The position numbers were made by a program, and so were the translations under genes. This document shows, in pieces, positions 29,643-38,167 of a DNA stretch of 64,000 nt; position 1 is the stretch's first letter; each line of letters starts with the position of its first letter. The notes under the pieces were generated by a model. That model searched no databases. It saw only the letters and a program-made list of their open reading frames with translations, and was not told the origin of the DNA. The DNA comes from Opitutia bacterium (GTDB lineage: Bacteria; Verrucomicrobiota; Verrucomicrobiia; Opitutales; Opitutaceae): the NCBI GenBank assembly GCA_947472765.1, contig CANJCM010000002.1:1-64000 (forward strand). Reading direction: 5' to 3'.

Positions 29643-29850
29643 TCGTGCGCAGCGGGACAGCCTCGAGCAAAGCGATGAGGAAGTCCCTGCCCTCACGGGC
29701 AGGGCCACCGAGCGCAACCTCGGCAGCTAGAGCCGATCGATTCTCATTGAGGCTCGCCCAATGGACTGACGCCTAATGGCACGCCAATCCTCCCGCTGCT
29801 CACGCAGCGGGCCACGACTGCAACGTCGCCCTGCCCGTGAGGGCAGGGAT
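29643..29850. repeat. Composite palindromic element (family C)
   Basis: TCCCTGCCCTCACGGGCAGGG (from 29684) and its exact complement (29829-29849) form a 21-nt inverted repeat about 125 nt apart. CCCGCTGCTCACGCAGCGGGCCACGA lies at 29792-29817. Related copies with the same order of hairpins and linker ('AAGCGAT...GAAGTCCCTG') occur in reverse at 45226-45299. The arrangement resembles REP/BIME elements. Confidence 0.7.
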
Positions 29851-29956
29851 TCAAAACGTGATGTCAGGCTGATGGCCGAGTCTCAATCATCTGCTCTCTC
29901 CGGCCGGCTTCCCCCGCCCTCCGGATAAAGCCGGCGGCAGGGAGCCGCGGTGAGAC

Positions 29957-30271
29957 TTACTTGCTCCGGCGGCCGACGAGGACACCGACCAGCACGCCGA
30001 CGCCGAGTGCGATCGCCAGCGATTGGTAGGGATTCTCCCGAATGGCACCGTCGGTGTATTTGGCGCCAGCAATCACTTTCTGCCGCGCCTGGGCATAGAG
30101 ATCGTTGAAGCGATCCTGCGCGGCACTGAAGCGCGCCCGGAGATTGGCGAGCGCCTCGGCCGAGTGTTCGGTCACGGCGCCAGCCATCATGGACTCAGCC
30201 TCACCCACAAGGGCTTGGAGGTCATGGAGGAGGTCCTTGGGCGTGGGAGGGCTGTCTAGATGGTTTTTCAT
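29957..30271 (-). CDS. DUF883/ElaB-YqjD-type membrane-anchored protein
   Basis: A 104-residue protein. Residues 1-75 form a long amphipathic helix ('LHDLQALVGEAESMMAGAV', 'RARFSAAQDRFNDLYAQARQKVIAGAK'). After 'IRENPYQSLAIALGVGVLVGVLVGRRSK' comes the family's C-terminal membrane helix with a double-arginine end. E. coli relatives (ElaB, YqjD) are stationary-phase inner-membrane proteins that bind ribosomes. It is the last of three small stress-type membrane protein genes read leftwards from 30678. Confidence 0.9.
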   Translation of the reverse strand: MKNHLDSPPTPKDLLHDLQALVGEAESMMAGAVTEHSAEALANLRARFSAAQDRFNDLYAQARQKVIAGAKYTDGAIRENPYQSLAIALGVGVLVGVLVGRRSK

Positions 30272-30302
30272 GTCGGGGAGGATGGGCGGGGATGGGAAGA
30301 CG

Positions 30303-30467
30303 TCACTTCGTGGATCGGCCGCCGCGGATGAGCGAAGCCACGAAGAGGATCAGGAAGATGATGAACAGGACCTTGGCGATGGTGGCAGCCGTGCCGGCAA
30401 TTCCACCGAAGCCGAGGACACCCGCGAGGATGGCGACGAGCAGAAAGACGATCGAGTAGTAGAGCAT
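30303..30467 (-). CDS. DUF1328 (UPF0391) small membrane protein
   Basis: A 54-residue, two-helix membrane protein from the ATG at 30467: '[25 protein letters not shown]' then '[21 protein letters not shown]'. This is the full-length pattern of the DUF1328/YtjA family, often induced by stress. The track's longer version starts inside the upstream gene. It is too short for confident function, but the family call is strong. It sits 10 nt after DUF3185 and 31 nt before DUF883. Confidence 0.9.
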   Translation of the reverse strand: MLYYSIVFLLVAILAGVLGFGGIAGTAATIAKVLFIIFLILFVASLIRGGRSTK

Positions 30468-30477
30468 GGGCGTCGCT

Positions 30478-30678
30478 CTAGTTGGATCGCCGGAACACGC
30501 CGGACAGGCCGACGGCGGTGCAGACCACACCGCCGATAAGCAGCCAGACCGTCTTGTCAGTCGGAGCCCCGGTGAAGAGGCGGGAGAAGCCGGAGCCAAC
30601 CGAGTCGAGGGCGGAGATCCCGTAGATCACGAGTGCGACGCCGACCACGAGGATGCCGATGGAGAGAATGCGATTCAT
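30478..30678 (-). CDS. DUF3185 family small membrane protein
   Basis: A 66-residue membrane protein with two helices ('[23 protein letters not shown]' and '[20 protein letters not shown]') and the linking '[18 protein letters not shown]', matching DUF3185. Its function is unknown. It is the first gene of a three-gene set with DUF1328 and DUF883 commonly found among osmotic or envelope-stress genes. The giant surface-protein gene ends 69 nt upstream at a terminator, so this set needs its own promoter or readthrough. Confidence 0.85.
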   Translation of the reverse strand: MNRILSIGILVVGVALVIYGISALDSVGSGFSRLFTGAPTDKTVWLLIGGVVCTAVGLSGVFRRSN

Positions 30679-30696
30679 AAGGAAAGTGTCGGAGCC

Positions 30697-30726
30697 AAAA
30701 GAGGGCGGTGTAAGTCCACCGCCCTC
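30697..30726 (-). terminator. Intrinsic terminator of the giant Ig-repeat gene
   Basis: On the minus strand GAGGGCGGTG pairs with CACCGCCCTC around GACTTA, followed by TTTT. It begins 21 nt after the stop of the giant gene. Confidence 0.8.
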
Positions 30727-30746
30727 CCGGCTGACCGAATGATGTT

Positions 30747-33700
30747 TTACTGCGCGTCGTAGACTTCGATCATGGCGACGCCGGTCGTGTTGCTCACGCC
30801 GGTGACGTGCACCGTGTAGGCGCCCGGCGGCAGCGTGATGAGCAGGGTTGCGTCCTTGCTACCGGCCGGCAGCGGGAACGCCCCGACGCGGGCGGTGGCG
30901 GCGCTGACCGCGGCCGCCGTGCTGGCACCCGTTTCCCAGTTGTCGTTCGTGCCGATCTCCGTGTTGCCGGAGTAGACCGTGATCTTCGGATCGGCGAGGA
31001 CACTCGTGACACCATAGGCGGCCAGGGACGGCCCGATGCCGCGGATGACGACCGCCTTCGGCGAAGTCCCGGCAATGATGAGCCCGGCGATCAGCGTACC
31101 TTCGCCGGTCGTGACGTTCATGCGGGCGGAGACGTTAATCAGCCGTGCACCCAGCGCGGTGTCGGTGTCGTAAACCTCCGTGAGCGCAACACCGGTGGTG
31201 CTGTTCGGGCGAAGCAGACCGGTCGTGTGGGCGCCGTTGTTGACGGTATAGAGCAGGGACGAGTCCTTGCTCCCCGCCGCCAGCGGGAACGCTCCGACGC
31301 GCTCCGCGGTCGAGGCGATCAGGGTCGCATTGGAAGCACCGGCGGTGTTGGTCTGCCAGTCGTCATTGCTCGCCGACACTACTCCACCCACGCCGTACAA
31401 CGTGAGCATGGGATCGGCCAGCGGGTTCGCCACCCCATAGGCGGCGAGGCCCGGGCCGATGCCGCGGACGAGGAGGTTCTTGCCGTCGCCGGCGACGACA
31501 AAGCCCATGATCAAGGTTTCGTTACCCGGACCGGACACGGCGCGAGCCGAGAAGTTGACGATGCGGCTGTCCGGCACGACGACCATGGTCACGACCTTCG
31601 TGCTCGTACCGGCCGTGTTGGTTGCCGTGACGGTCACGACATAGGAACCCGTCGTCGTGGCAGTCCCACTGATCGCACCGGTCACGGGATTAAGCTTCAA
31701 TCCCGGTGGCAGTCCGATGGCCGTGTAGCTCGTGGGCAGGCCCGTCGCTGCGATGAAGTAGGTGACGAACGGGTCGCCGACTACGCCCGAGGCCACCGCG
31801 GGACTCGTAATGATGGGGGCAACGGTCGCGGCGCCGACCGTGATGGTCAGGTTGGCGGTCGACGTGCCGGCCGTATTCGTCGCCGTGATGACGACAGGAT
31901 ACGTCCCGGCGGTGGTCGGCGTGCCAGTGATCGCTCCGGTAAGCGTGTTCAGCTTAAGGCCGCTCGGCAGGCCGGTCGCCGTATAGCTCGTCGGCACGCC
32001 GGTGGCGGCGATGACGTAAGGCGGGAACGGAAAACCGACGGTCCCCGGAGCGGTGGTGGCACTGGTGATCACCGGGGTCGCGGTGGCTTCTCCCACGGTG
32101 ATTCTCAGCGTCTCGGAGTCCTGGCCAAATCCGTTGACGGCGCTGAATCTGACATTCGACACCCCGATCGACGTCGGCCTTCCGGTGATCACTCCCGTGG
32201 AAGTGTTCAACACCAAGCCGGCCGGCAGCCCGGTGGCCGCATAACTCGAGGGGAAACCCGCCGCGGTAATCGCGAAGCTGAACGGGATGCCAACGGTTCC
32301 TGCGGCCGTGAGCGGGCTGTTCGTGATGATGGGAGGAAAGCTACCGGAGGAAATCGTGATCAAGAGCGTCGCGTTCCCTGTGCCCGCCGCATTCGTCGCT
32401 CCGAGTAGAACTGTGGTCGTGCCGGCTGAACTCGCGGTGCCGGTGATGACACCGGTCGCGGCCACGATCGAGAGTCCGGGCGGCAAAGGACTCGCCGCAT
32501 AGCTCGTCGGCGTACCCGACGCCGTGATCCGGAAATTGAACGGGGCGCCGACGGTTCCCGCCGCGGTCAGCGGACTGTTCGTAATGATGGGCGCGGCCCC
32601 GGCCGCCGCCACCGTGATCGTGAGGGTGGCGTTGTCAGTCCCGGTGCCATTGGTGGCTCCGAGAAGAACCGCGGTCGTTCCCACGGTCGTGGGCGTTCCA
32701 GTGATCACGCCCGTGGCGGCCACGATACTCAGGCCTGCCGGCAACGGCGACGCCGTGTAGGTCGTCGGTAAACCGGTGGCTGCAATCGTGAAGCTGAAAG
32801 GCGTGCCAACCGTGCCGGCCGCCGTCAGCGGACTGTTCGTGATGATCGGCACGGCCCCGGCCGCCGCCACCGTGATCGTGAGGGTGGCGTTACCCGTGCC
32901 CGTCGCGTTGGTCGCGCCCAGGAGCACGGATGTCGTACCCGTGGCCGTCGGCGTCCCGGTGATGACACCGGTCGCCAGCACGACGCTCAGGCCCGCGGGC
33001 AACGGCGTGGCCGTGAAACTCGTGGGCGACCCCGAGGCGGCAATCGAGAAGCTGAACGGCGTCCCGATCGTGCCAGGTGCCGTGAGCGGGTTGTTGATGA
33101 TAATCGGAGCGACGCCAGCGGCGGCGACGGTGATCGTCAGGGTGGCGTTGCCCGTCCCGGTGGCGTTCGTCGCACCGAGGAGCACCGCCGTGGTGCCGAC
33201 GGTGGTGGGCGTGCCCGTGATGACACCCGTCGCAGCGACAATGCTCAGACCCGCCGGCAGCGGTGTGGCCGTGTACGTCGTCGGTGTACCGGAAGCGGTG
33301 ATGGCAAAGTTGAAGGCGGTTCCCACCGTCCCACCCGCCGTGAGCGGACTATTCGTGATGATCGGAGCGACGCCCGCGGCGGCGACGGTGACCGTCAGCG
33401 TGGCATTGCCCGTGCCGGTGGCATTCGTGGCACCGAGCAGCACGGCGGTCGTACCGGCCGCGGTGGGCGTGCCGGTAATGGCACCCGTCGCCGTGTTAAC
33501 GCTCAGGCCGGCCGGCAGCGGACTCGCGCTGTAGCTGGTCGGCGAACCCGACGCCGTGATCGTAAAAGTGAAGGCCGCATTGACCGTGCCCGCCTTGGTG
33601 AGCGGCGAATTCGTGATGATCGGAGCCGCACTCGTGACCGTGAGGGTGACCGGATTGCTGATGACGGAACCGGAGGCGTTGGTCACAACGACATCGTAGG

Positions 33701-35075
33701 TGTCCGCGCTGCCGGCGGAGACCGTCGGCAGGGACAGCGTCGCGGTGGTCGCCGAAGCGTTGGCCCCGATGTTAGCCCCGGCCTTGCGCCACTGATAGCT
33801 CAGCGCCGTCGTCCCGGTTGCCGCCACCGAGAAGGTGGCCGTGGTGCCGGTCACCGCAGACTGCGGCGTCGGCTGAGTCGTGACGGCGAGGAGCACCGCG
33901 CCGCTGGCGGTGAAACTCTGGCGCAGCATGTTGAACTCATAGAAGCCGACCTGGCCGGCCTGGGTTGCCTGCAGCGTGATCACGCCGGGGGCGGTCGGAG
34001 TGACCGTAAAGACACCGCCAATCGGGCCGGTGATGGAGGCTGCACCCGTCGAGCCGGCGACCACCGTCAAGGCGATGGGGAGCGCGGAGCTGGCCGACGG
34101 CGCGACCGTGAAGGAACCCGTGCCAATCAGACGATCGGCGATCGCCGCAAAACTGACCGACTGCCAGGTGGCGTTCACTGCACCGGTGGAATAAAATTTG
34201 TTCACCCCGAAGCCGACGTCACCGGGGACGAAGGTGAGGGTCGAATAGACGCTGCCGAGATTGGCAATGTCGGACGCGCGGCCCGTGACCGGATTGAGAG
34301 TTCCGAGGATCGTGAAGCCCGTAATCGGGTCGAGCCGCGAGAAGTACATCTTGTCCACCCCATAGCCAACGTCGGTGTTGGTGAAGGCGAGGGCGGTGTG
34401 GCCCGTGCCCACATCAAATTGATCGGCCGACGCGCCGGCCAGCGCCGGGACCATCGTGCCGAACTTGGTGCGACCCGAGACTGGATCGGTCCGGAGGTAG
34501 TAGAACATGTTGAGACCGTACCCCAGGTTCGTGGCGGAAAAGGTCAGGCCGAGGTATCCGCTCCCACCGAGCGTCGCCGGACCACCCGGCCCGGACATCG
34601 GCTTCAGATCGGTCACGGCCGAAGCGGTGCCGGAACTCGGCACGATCACACTGAAGTAATCGCCCGAGTCCTTGTGATGGATGAAATACAGATTGACCGA
34701 TCCGAAGCCGACATCGGGGTCGGCGGAGGTCAGCGCGGAGTACGAATTCGGCGTCAGCTTGCTGCCGATGTCGGCATGGCTGGTCGCAGCGCCGGAGCCC
34801 GCAATGTACCGATCAAAGGCCGCGACGTCACCGCCGGCCGGAATCGGCGTACTCGCGATGGAATAGAACTGGTTGGGCCCACCGCCGAGCGACAAATCCT
34901 GCGCCATGAGATGGAAACCCGCCAGGCTGCCGCCGATCGCCCAGCGCGGCTCGAGCGTCACCGCTCCCGTAGCCGGCGCGATGCCGATCGAGACCATATT
35001 GTCGGCCCGGACCTGAAGGCCGGTGGAAACCGCGAGAGCCGTGAGGGCCCAGAGGAGTAATGTACGATATTTCAT
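30747..35075 (-). CDS. Giant exported Ig-like repeat surface protein (1,442 aa)
   Basis: I start at 'MKYRTLLLWALTALAVSTGLQVRA', a clear signal peptide; 'MTQM' three codons earlier is possible. The N-terminal about 300 residues contain roughly 45-residue repeats built on 'VGFG-VNKFY' or 'LGYGLNMFYYLR' phrases. One classical Ig-like domain follows ('YQWRKAGANIG', 'YDVVVTNASGS'). Next are eight tandem putative-Ig (He_PIG-type) repeats of about 86 residues ('PAGLSIVAATGVITGTPT'). The C-terminus has two copies of a verrucomicrobial module ('LVRGIGPGLAAYGV', 'VIRGIGPSLAAYGV', each with 'NDDW/NDNW'). No membrane anchor or PEP-CTERM is seen. The likely role is adhesion or a surface layer; this is inferred. 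It carries an ACCCCAT dyad upstream and ends at a terminator. Confidence 0.88.
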   Translation of the reverse strand: MKYRTLLLWALTALAVSTGLQVRADNMVSIGIAPATGAVTLEPRWAIGGSLAGFHLMAQDLSLGGGPNQFYSIASTPIPAGGDVAAFDRYIAGSGAATSHADIGSKLTPNSYSALTSADPDVGFGSVNLYFIHHKDSGDYFSVIVPSSGTASAVTDLKPMSGPGGPATLGGSGYLGLTFSATNLGYGLNMFYYLRTDPVSGRTKFGTMVPALAGASADQFDVGTGHTALAFTNTDVGYGVDKMYFSRLDPITGFTILGTLNPVTGRASDIANLGSVYSTLTFVPGDVGFGVNKFYSTGAVNATWQSVSFAAIADRLIGTGSFTVAPSASSALPIALTVVAGSTGAASITGPIGGVFTVTPTAPGVITLQATQAGQVGFYEFNMLRQSFTASGAVLLAVTTQPTPQSAVTGTTATFSVAATGTTALSYQWRKAGANIGANASATTATLSLPTVSAGSADTYDVVVTNASGSVISNPVTLTVTSAAPIITNSPLTKAGTVNAAFTFTITASGSPTSYSASPLPAGLSVNTATGAITGTPTAAGTTAVLLGATNATGTGNATLTVTVAAAGVAPIITNSPLTAGGTVGTAFNFAITASGTPTTYTATPLPAGLSIVAATGVITGTPTTVGTTAVLLGATNATGTGNATLTITVAAAGVAPIIINNPLTAPGTIGTPFSFSIAASGSPTSFTATPLPAGLSVVLATGVITGTPTATGTTSVLLGATNATGTGNATLTITVAAAGAVPIITNSPLTAAGTVGTPFSFTIAATGLPTTYTASPLPAGLSIVAATGVITGTPTTVGTTAVLLGATNGTGTDNATLTITVAAAGAAPIITNSPLTAAGTVGAPFNFRITASGTPTSYAASPLPPGLSIVAATGVITGTASSAGTTTVLLGATNAAGTGNATLLITISSGSFPPIITNSPLTAAGTVGIPFSFAITAAGFPSSYAATGLPAGLVLNTSTGVITGRPTSIGVSNVRFSAVNGFGQDSETLRITVGEATATPVITSATTAPGTVGFPFPPYVIAATGVPTSYTATGLPSGLKLNTLTGAITGTPTTAGTYPVVITATNTAGTSTANLTITVGAATVAPIITSPAVASGVVGDPFVTYFIAATGLPTSYTAIGLPPGLKLNPVTGAISGTATTTGSYVVTVTATNTAGTSTKVVTMVVVPDSRIVNFSARAVSGPGNETLIMGFVVAGDGKNLLVRGIGPGLAAYGVANPLADPMLTLYGVGGVVSASNDDWQTNTAGASNATLIASTAERVGAFPLAAGSKDSSLLYTVNNGAHTTGLLRPNSTTGVALTEVYDTDTALGARLINVSARMNVTTGEGTLIAGLIIAGTSPKAVVIRGIGPSLAAYGVTSVLADPKITVYSGNTEIGTNDNWETGASTAAAVSAATARVGAFPLPAGSKDATLLITLPPGAYTVHVTGVSNTTGVAMIEVYDAQ
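31580..33627. repeat. Eight tandem ~258-bp Ig-domain-coding repeats
   Basis: Each unit encodes a copy of '(A/P)PIITNSPLTAAGTVG-PFSF...GLPAGL...TGVITGTPT...GATNATGTGNATLTI'. The first five units (higher coordinates) are the most alike, while the last three diverge ('VTATNTAGTSTKVVT'). This indicates recent expansion of the N-terminal units by duplication or recombination. Confidence 0.85.
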
Positions 35076-35398
35076 TTGAGTCATCTTTTGCTGAAGCTGG
35101 AGGGAAGCACGGAACGGCGGAGCTGCAGCAGCCCCACGGGCAAGCGGTCGCCGCGCCTTCGCGCTGGGTGCGACCGAACCCGCCGCTCCGGCTCTGGAGT
35201 CACCGGGCAGGCCGGCAGCGCACAGAGGGAGGACGGGATTCATACCCGGAGGATAGTCGCTCCGGACCCACCCCGCTATGGGGTGAACTAGGAACAGCGC
35301 CTCCACCCCCGGCATCGCATCCGTGTTTCGGGTACGCCCGCTGGCCGCGGGCGCCGCGTCCGTCCGTCCCCGCCCCCGGCGGGACGACGTTCCCCGCC
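35076..35398. other. Upstream region of the giant gene
   Basis: A 323-nt gap between the response regulator stop and the giant gene start, both minus strand. It holds the dyad at 35267-35288 and a very GC-rich stretch (35310-35395) with partial palindromes. I see no gene. Confidence 0.5.
35267..35288 (-). promoter_or_regulatory. GTTCACCCCAT...GGGGTGGG dyad
   Basis: On the minus strand GTTCACCCCATAGCGGGGTGGG contains the inverted repeat ACCCC-N5-GGGGT, about 190 nt before the giant gene start. The first 11 nt (GTTCACCCCAT) are identical to the copy upstream of the ECF sigma factor gene. It is a candidate operator or alternative-sigma promoter element. Confidence 0.5.
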
Positions 35399-36070
35399 TC
35401 AGATCATGGTCACCTGAACTGCGCTCTCGATGAAGCCGCAGGCGATGGCATAACGCGTCAACCCGGCGGTATCGTGGATGTTCAGCTTGTCCATGAGGTG
35501 CTGGCGGTGCTTCTCGACCGTCTTGATGCTGATGGCGAGGTCTGCCGCGATCTGCTTGTTCGGCGCCCCCTCCGCGACCAGTTGGATCACTTCCATTTCC
35601 CGGGCCGTCAGTCCCTTCACCGCCTTCACGGTGCGCAGCTCCGGCATGACCCGGTACTGCTCCCGGATGCGTTTGCTGATGGTGGGGCTGAAGAAAGTGT
35701 TACCCTTTTGGACCTCGCGAATGGCCCGGGAGAGGCATTGGGAGGAGGACTGCTTGACGAGAAATCCCACGGCGCCGACCGCCAGCACCCGGTGGATGTA
35801 GGGATCGTCACTATGCGCCGACAGAATAATCACCTTGCTCGAGGGCGCGACCTCCCGGATGCGACCGGCGGCCCCGATGCCGTTCAACAGGGGCATCGCG
35901 ATATCCATCACCACCACATCCGGCTTCAGCCGCCGGACGAGTTCCACGGCTTCGCGGCCGTTGTGGGCCTCACCGACGACCCGGATATCCGATTCGACCG
36001 CGAGCAACGCCCGGAGGCCCTCGCGGACGATGGTGTGATCATCGGCCAGCACGACGGAAATGATATTCAT
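35399..36070 (-). CDS. NarL/FixJ-family response regulator
   Basis: A 223-residue two-component regulator. The receiver domain (1-120) has 'VVLADDHTIVREGLRALL', the phosphoacceptor Asp in 'VVVMDIAMPLLNG' and 'LVKQSSS' with the conserved Lys. The LuxR-type helix-turn-helix occupies about residues 150-212 ('LTAREMEVIQLVAEGAPNKQIAADLAISIKTVEKHRQHLMDKLNI'). Its ATG overlaps the kinase stop by 4 nt (ATGA), so the two are translationally coupled. It is the likely output of the neighbouring kinase. Confidence 0.95.
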   Translation of the reverse strand: MNIISVVLADDHTIVREGLRALLAVESDIRVVGEAHNGREAVELVRRLKPDVVVMDIAMPLLNGIGAAGRIREVAPSSKVIILSAHSDDPYIHRVLAVGAVGFLVKQSSSQCLSRAIREVQKGNTFFSPTISKRIREQYRVMPELRTVKAVKGLTAREMEVIQLVAEGAPNKQIAADLAISIKTVEKHRQHLMDKLNIHDTAGLTRYAIACGFIESAVQVTMI

Positions 36071-37169
36071 GCAGTGATACTCCTTCGCGTGTTCTTCCAG
36101 GGAATCTGAACCCTGATGGTTGTGCCCTGACCGGGCTTCGAAGTGATGCTAAATTCTCCGCCCACCATTTCGATTCGTTCACGCATGCCGATGAGCCCGA
36201 GGCGCCGGTCCTTCCGGGCAAACAGCACCTTCTCCACGTCGAACGACCTGCCGTCATCGTGCAGATTCATCTCCACCGTGTCCCCTAGCTTCGTGAGCGT
36301 AAGCTCCACCTTGGTGGCATTGGCATGCTGGCCGACATTCGTCAGCGCCGCCTGGGCCACCCGGAAGAGGGCCGTGCGCTTGTTAATGTGCAACCCTTCC
36401 ACGCTGGCCGTGACGGTTAACCGGACCCGGATCCCCGTTCGTTCGGTGAATTGCTTGAGCTCGGCATGGAGCGCCGGAATCAGCCCCAAGTCATCCAGGA
36501 CGGGCGGACGCAATTCCTGGGCAAACCGGTGGACCGTCTGGACGGATCGCTCCACCATCCGCTGCGTTTTCCGGATCTTCACGCTCAGGTCCGCGGTGCT
36601 GTGCAAAGCCGCGCTTCTGAGCGTGGCGAGGTGCACGTTGATGCCCGCGAGCATCTGCGCGATCTGGTCATGCAACTCCCGGCTAATCTTCTTTCGTTCG
36701 TCCTCTTGAGCCGAAATCACCTGGTGCGACAGGAGCCGCAGTCGCACTCCCATGGCCCGCGACCGCCGGAGGAGCTCGACATGATGCTGCTCGCTCTTCA
36801 GCAGCGCGGCCTCGGCCTCAGTGCGCTGCACGATCTCCGCCTTGAGTTCCTCGTGGCTCTCAGAGATGGGCTTCAAGGCCTGGAAAAAAACTGGCTGGCG
36901 AGCCTCCGAATTTTTCTCAATTCCGCGGCGGAACAGCGGACCGGCGCGAGCGCCTGGAGCGACTGTTCGTGAATCCGAGCCAGATCGAGCGTATCGAGCC
37001 CGAACGCCACGGCTTCCTCCCCGCACTTCACTGCCAGCCCGGCCGGTCCGCGTGCCCCTCCCTTGAGGCGCCGGCTTAAGGCGGCAAAGTAACGGCCGGA
37101 AAGACTGTGGTACTTTTTGTTCAAGGAAGGCCCACCGACGGGGTCAACTCGGAGACCGAAGGAACGCAC
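36067..37169 (-). pseudogene. Sensor histidine kinase, frameshifted at a T7 run
   Basis: Two overlapping reading frames make one protein. The first (37169, GTG, or TTG at 37124, down to 36873) encodes a helical N-terminal sensor unit ('GRYFAALSRRLKGGA', 'AFGLDTLDLARIHEQSLQAL', 'LRKIRRLASQFF'), like the RsbU_N-type domains found before such kinases. The second frame (to 36067) carries 'FFQALKPISESHEELKAEIVQRTEAEAAL', the HisKA_3 box 'ERKKISRELHDQIAQMLAG' and the ATPase domain ('QAALTNVGQHANATKV', 'GLIGMRERIEMVGG'). The frames join at seven consecutive T (36884-36890, coding strand) by a -1 shift. The kinase overlaps the response regulator by 4 nt. The call is pseudogene, sequence error or slippage. 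Confidence 0.75.
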
Positions 37170-37209
37170 CGCGCCGAGTTTGGCCGGAATCCCAGAGTGT
37201 CAGCTTATT

Positions 37210-37229
37210 CCCGCCCCGTCGATGGGGTA
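37210..37229 (-). promoter_or_regulatory. ACCCCAT...GGGGCGGG dyad upstream of kinase
   Basis: Minus-strand TACCCCATCGACGGGGCGGG, about 40 nt before the kinase GTG start. It is preceded by GGGGTGGGTTAT, giving a second overlapping dyad. It matches the elements upstream of the giant gene and the sigma factor in both the left arm and the G-rich right arm. Confidence 0.5.
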
Positions 37230-37370
37230 TAACCCACCCCGGTCGCGCCGAGCAGCCTTTCCCTCAGACACTCAAAAGTCCCGAGGGAAAATCCTTGTCG
37301 TCGGCATCCCCTCCAAAATGGCGCAGCCATTTTGGCTTCTAGCAGCGCGAGGGTGAAGCCCGAGACGCTG

Positions 37371-38123
37371 CTAGGCGCAGAGCATCTCATTCCGTCCGAC
37401 GGGCCGCACCGGATCGAGCCACTCCGAGACGTCCGCCTGTTCGGCGAACTCGGGCGAGGCCTCGCTGAGCCGGAGCCGGAGATTGCCGCGGGCCCGCGCG
37501 ATGCGGCTCTTGACCGTACCCACCTTGATGCCGAGCGCCCGGCTGATCTCGTCGTAGGACTGATGCAGCAGGTTGCGAAAGGTGAGGATCTCCCGTTGCG
37601 CGGGCTCCAATTGCTCCATGCAGGAAGCGACGAGGACGGTGAATTCCTGCGTTGTGGCGGCGCGCGCCGGATCAGCCGCGCTGTCGGCGACGAGATCCGA
37701 GAACGTTCCCGGACCGTCGTCGTGCAGCGGGCAGTCGAGCGACAGCGTGGCGTGCCGCCGCCGCCGGTAAAAGTACCAGTAGCGATTCCGCGCGAGGTTG
37801 AGCGTCACCCGGTAAAGCCAGGTCGCGAGCGAGGAGTCGCCGCGAAAGTTGGCGAGCCCGCGATGGGCGCGGATGAAGGTGTCCTGCGCGATCTCCTCGG
37901 CGTCCGCATTGTTGCGCAACACGCGCAGGGCGATCGCGAACATCTTCTCGCGGTAGCGGGTGACGATTTCGTTGAAGGCGGACTCATCGCCGGACCGGAA
38001 GCGGTGCACCAGCGCATGATCGTAGGCCGCCTCGCTCGGGGCGGCCGGAAGGGAAGACGAGTCCGGTTCAGCGCCGACTTGGGCAGCGGGGTGGACGCAA
38101 GCGGCAGAATTCATTTGGACCAT
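37371..38123 (-). CDS. ECF-type RNA polymerase sigma factor
   Basis: A 250-residue sigma factor from 'MVQMNSAAC' (an internal ATG three codons on is also possible). Sigma region 2 is at about residues 40-110 ('SAFNEIVTRYREKMFAIALRVLRN', 'AEEIAQDTFIRAHRGLANFRG', 'ATWLYRVTLNLARNRYW'). Region 4 is at about 160-215 ('LEPAQREILTFRNLLHQSYDEISRALGIKVGTVKSRIARARGNLR'). The C-terminus extends about 35 residues past region 4. No anti-sigma factor gene follows. An ACCCCAT dyad lies 24 nt upstream, suggesting shared control with the kinase/regulator pair and the giant surface protein. Confidence 0.93.
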   Translation of the reverse strand: MVQMNSAACVHPAAQVGAEPDSSSLPAAPSEAAYDHALVHRFRSGDESAFNEIVTRYREKMFAIALRVLRNNADAEEIAQDTFIRAHRGLANFRGDSSLATWLYRVTLNLARNRYWYFYRRRRHATLSLDCPLHDDGPGTFSDLVADSAADPARAATTQEFTVLVASCMEQLEPAQREILTFRNLLHQSYDEISRALGIKVGTVKSRIARARGNLRLRLSEASPEFAEQADVSEWLDPVRPVGRNEMLCA

Positions 38124-38147
38124 GACCCATCCTAGGGGATCCGACGG

Positions 38148-38167
38148 CCCAACCCAATGGGGTGAAC
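38148..38167 (-). promoter_or_regulatory. GTTCACCCCAT dyad upstream of sigma factor
   Basis: Minus-strand GTTCACCCCATTGGGTTGGG, 24 nt before the sigma factor start. It shares eleven identical nucleotides with the element upstream of the giant gene. The close spacing allows either a promoter -35 region or an operator. Confidence 0.5.

Larger units (their letters stand above)
29267..29956. other. 690-nt repeat-rich intergenic region
   Basis: No credible gene is seen between the DUF3494 terminator and DUF883. The region is filled with short palindromes and interspersed repeats of two families (29523-29631 and 29643-29850). ORFs here translate repeats ('CHSERSEESMAP') and are not annotated. Confidence 0.6.

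Noticed and set aside
31580-33627. Possible CRISPR array from the tandem repeat pattern
   Set aside because: Repeats are 258 bp, in frame and encode Ig-like domains; there are no short direct repeats with unique spacers and no cas genes.
36884-36890. Canonical programmed -1 frameshift heptamer in the kinase
   Set aside because: The T7 run is offset from the zero frame so both tRNAs would not re-pair perfectly in the standard X XXY YYZ manner (the upstream base is G); error or mutation is simpler, though slippage is not excluded.
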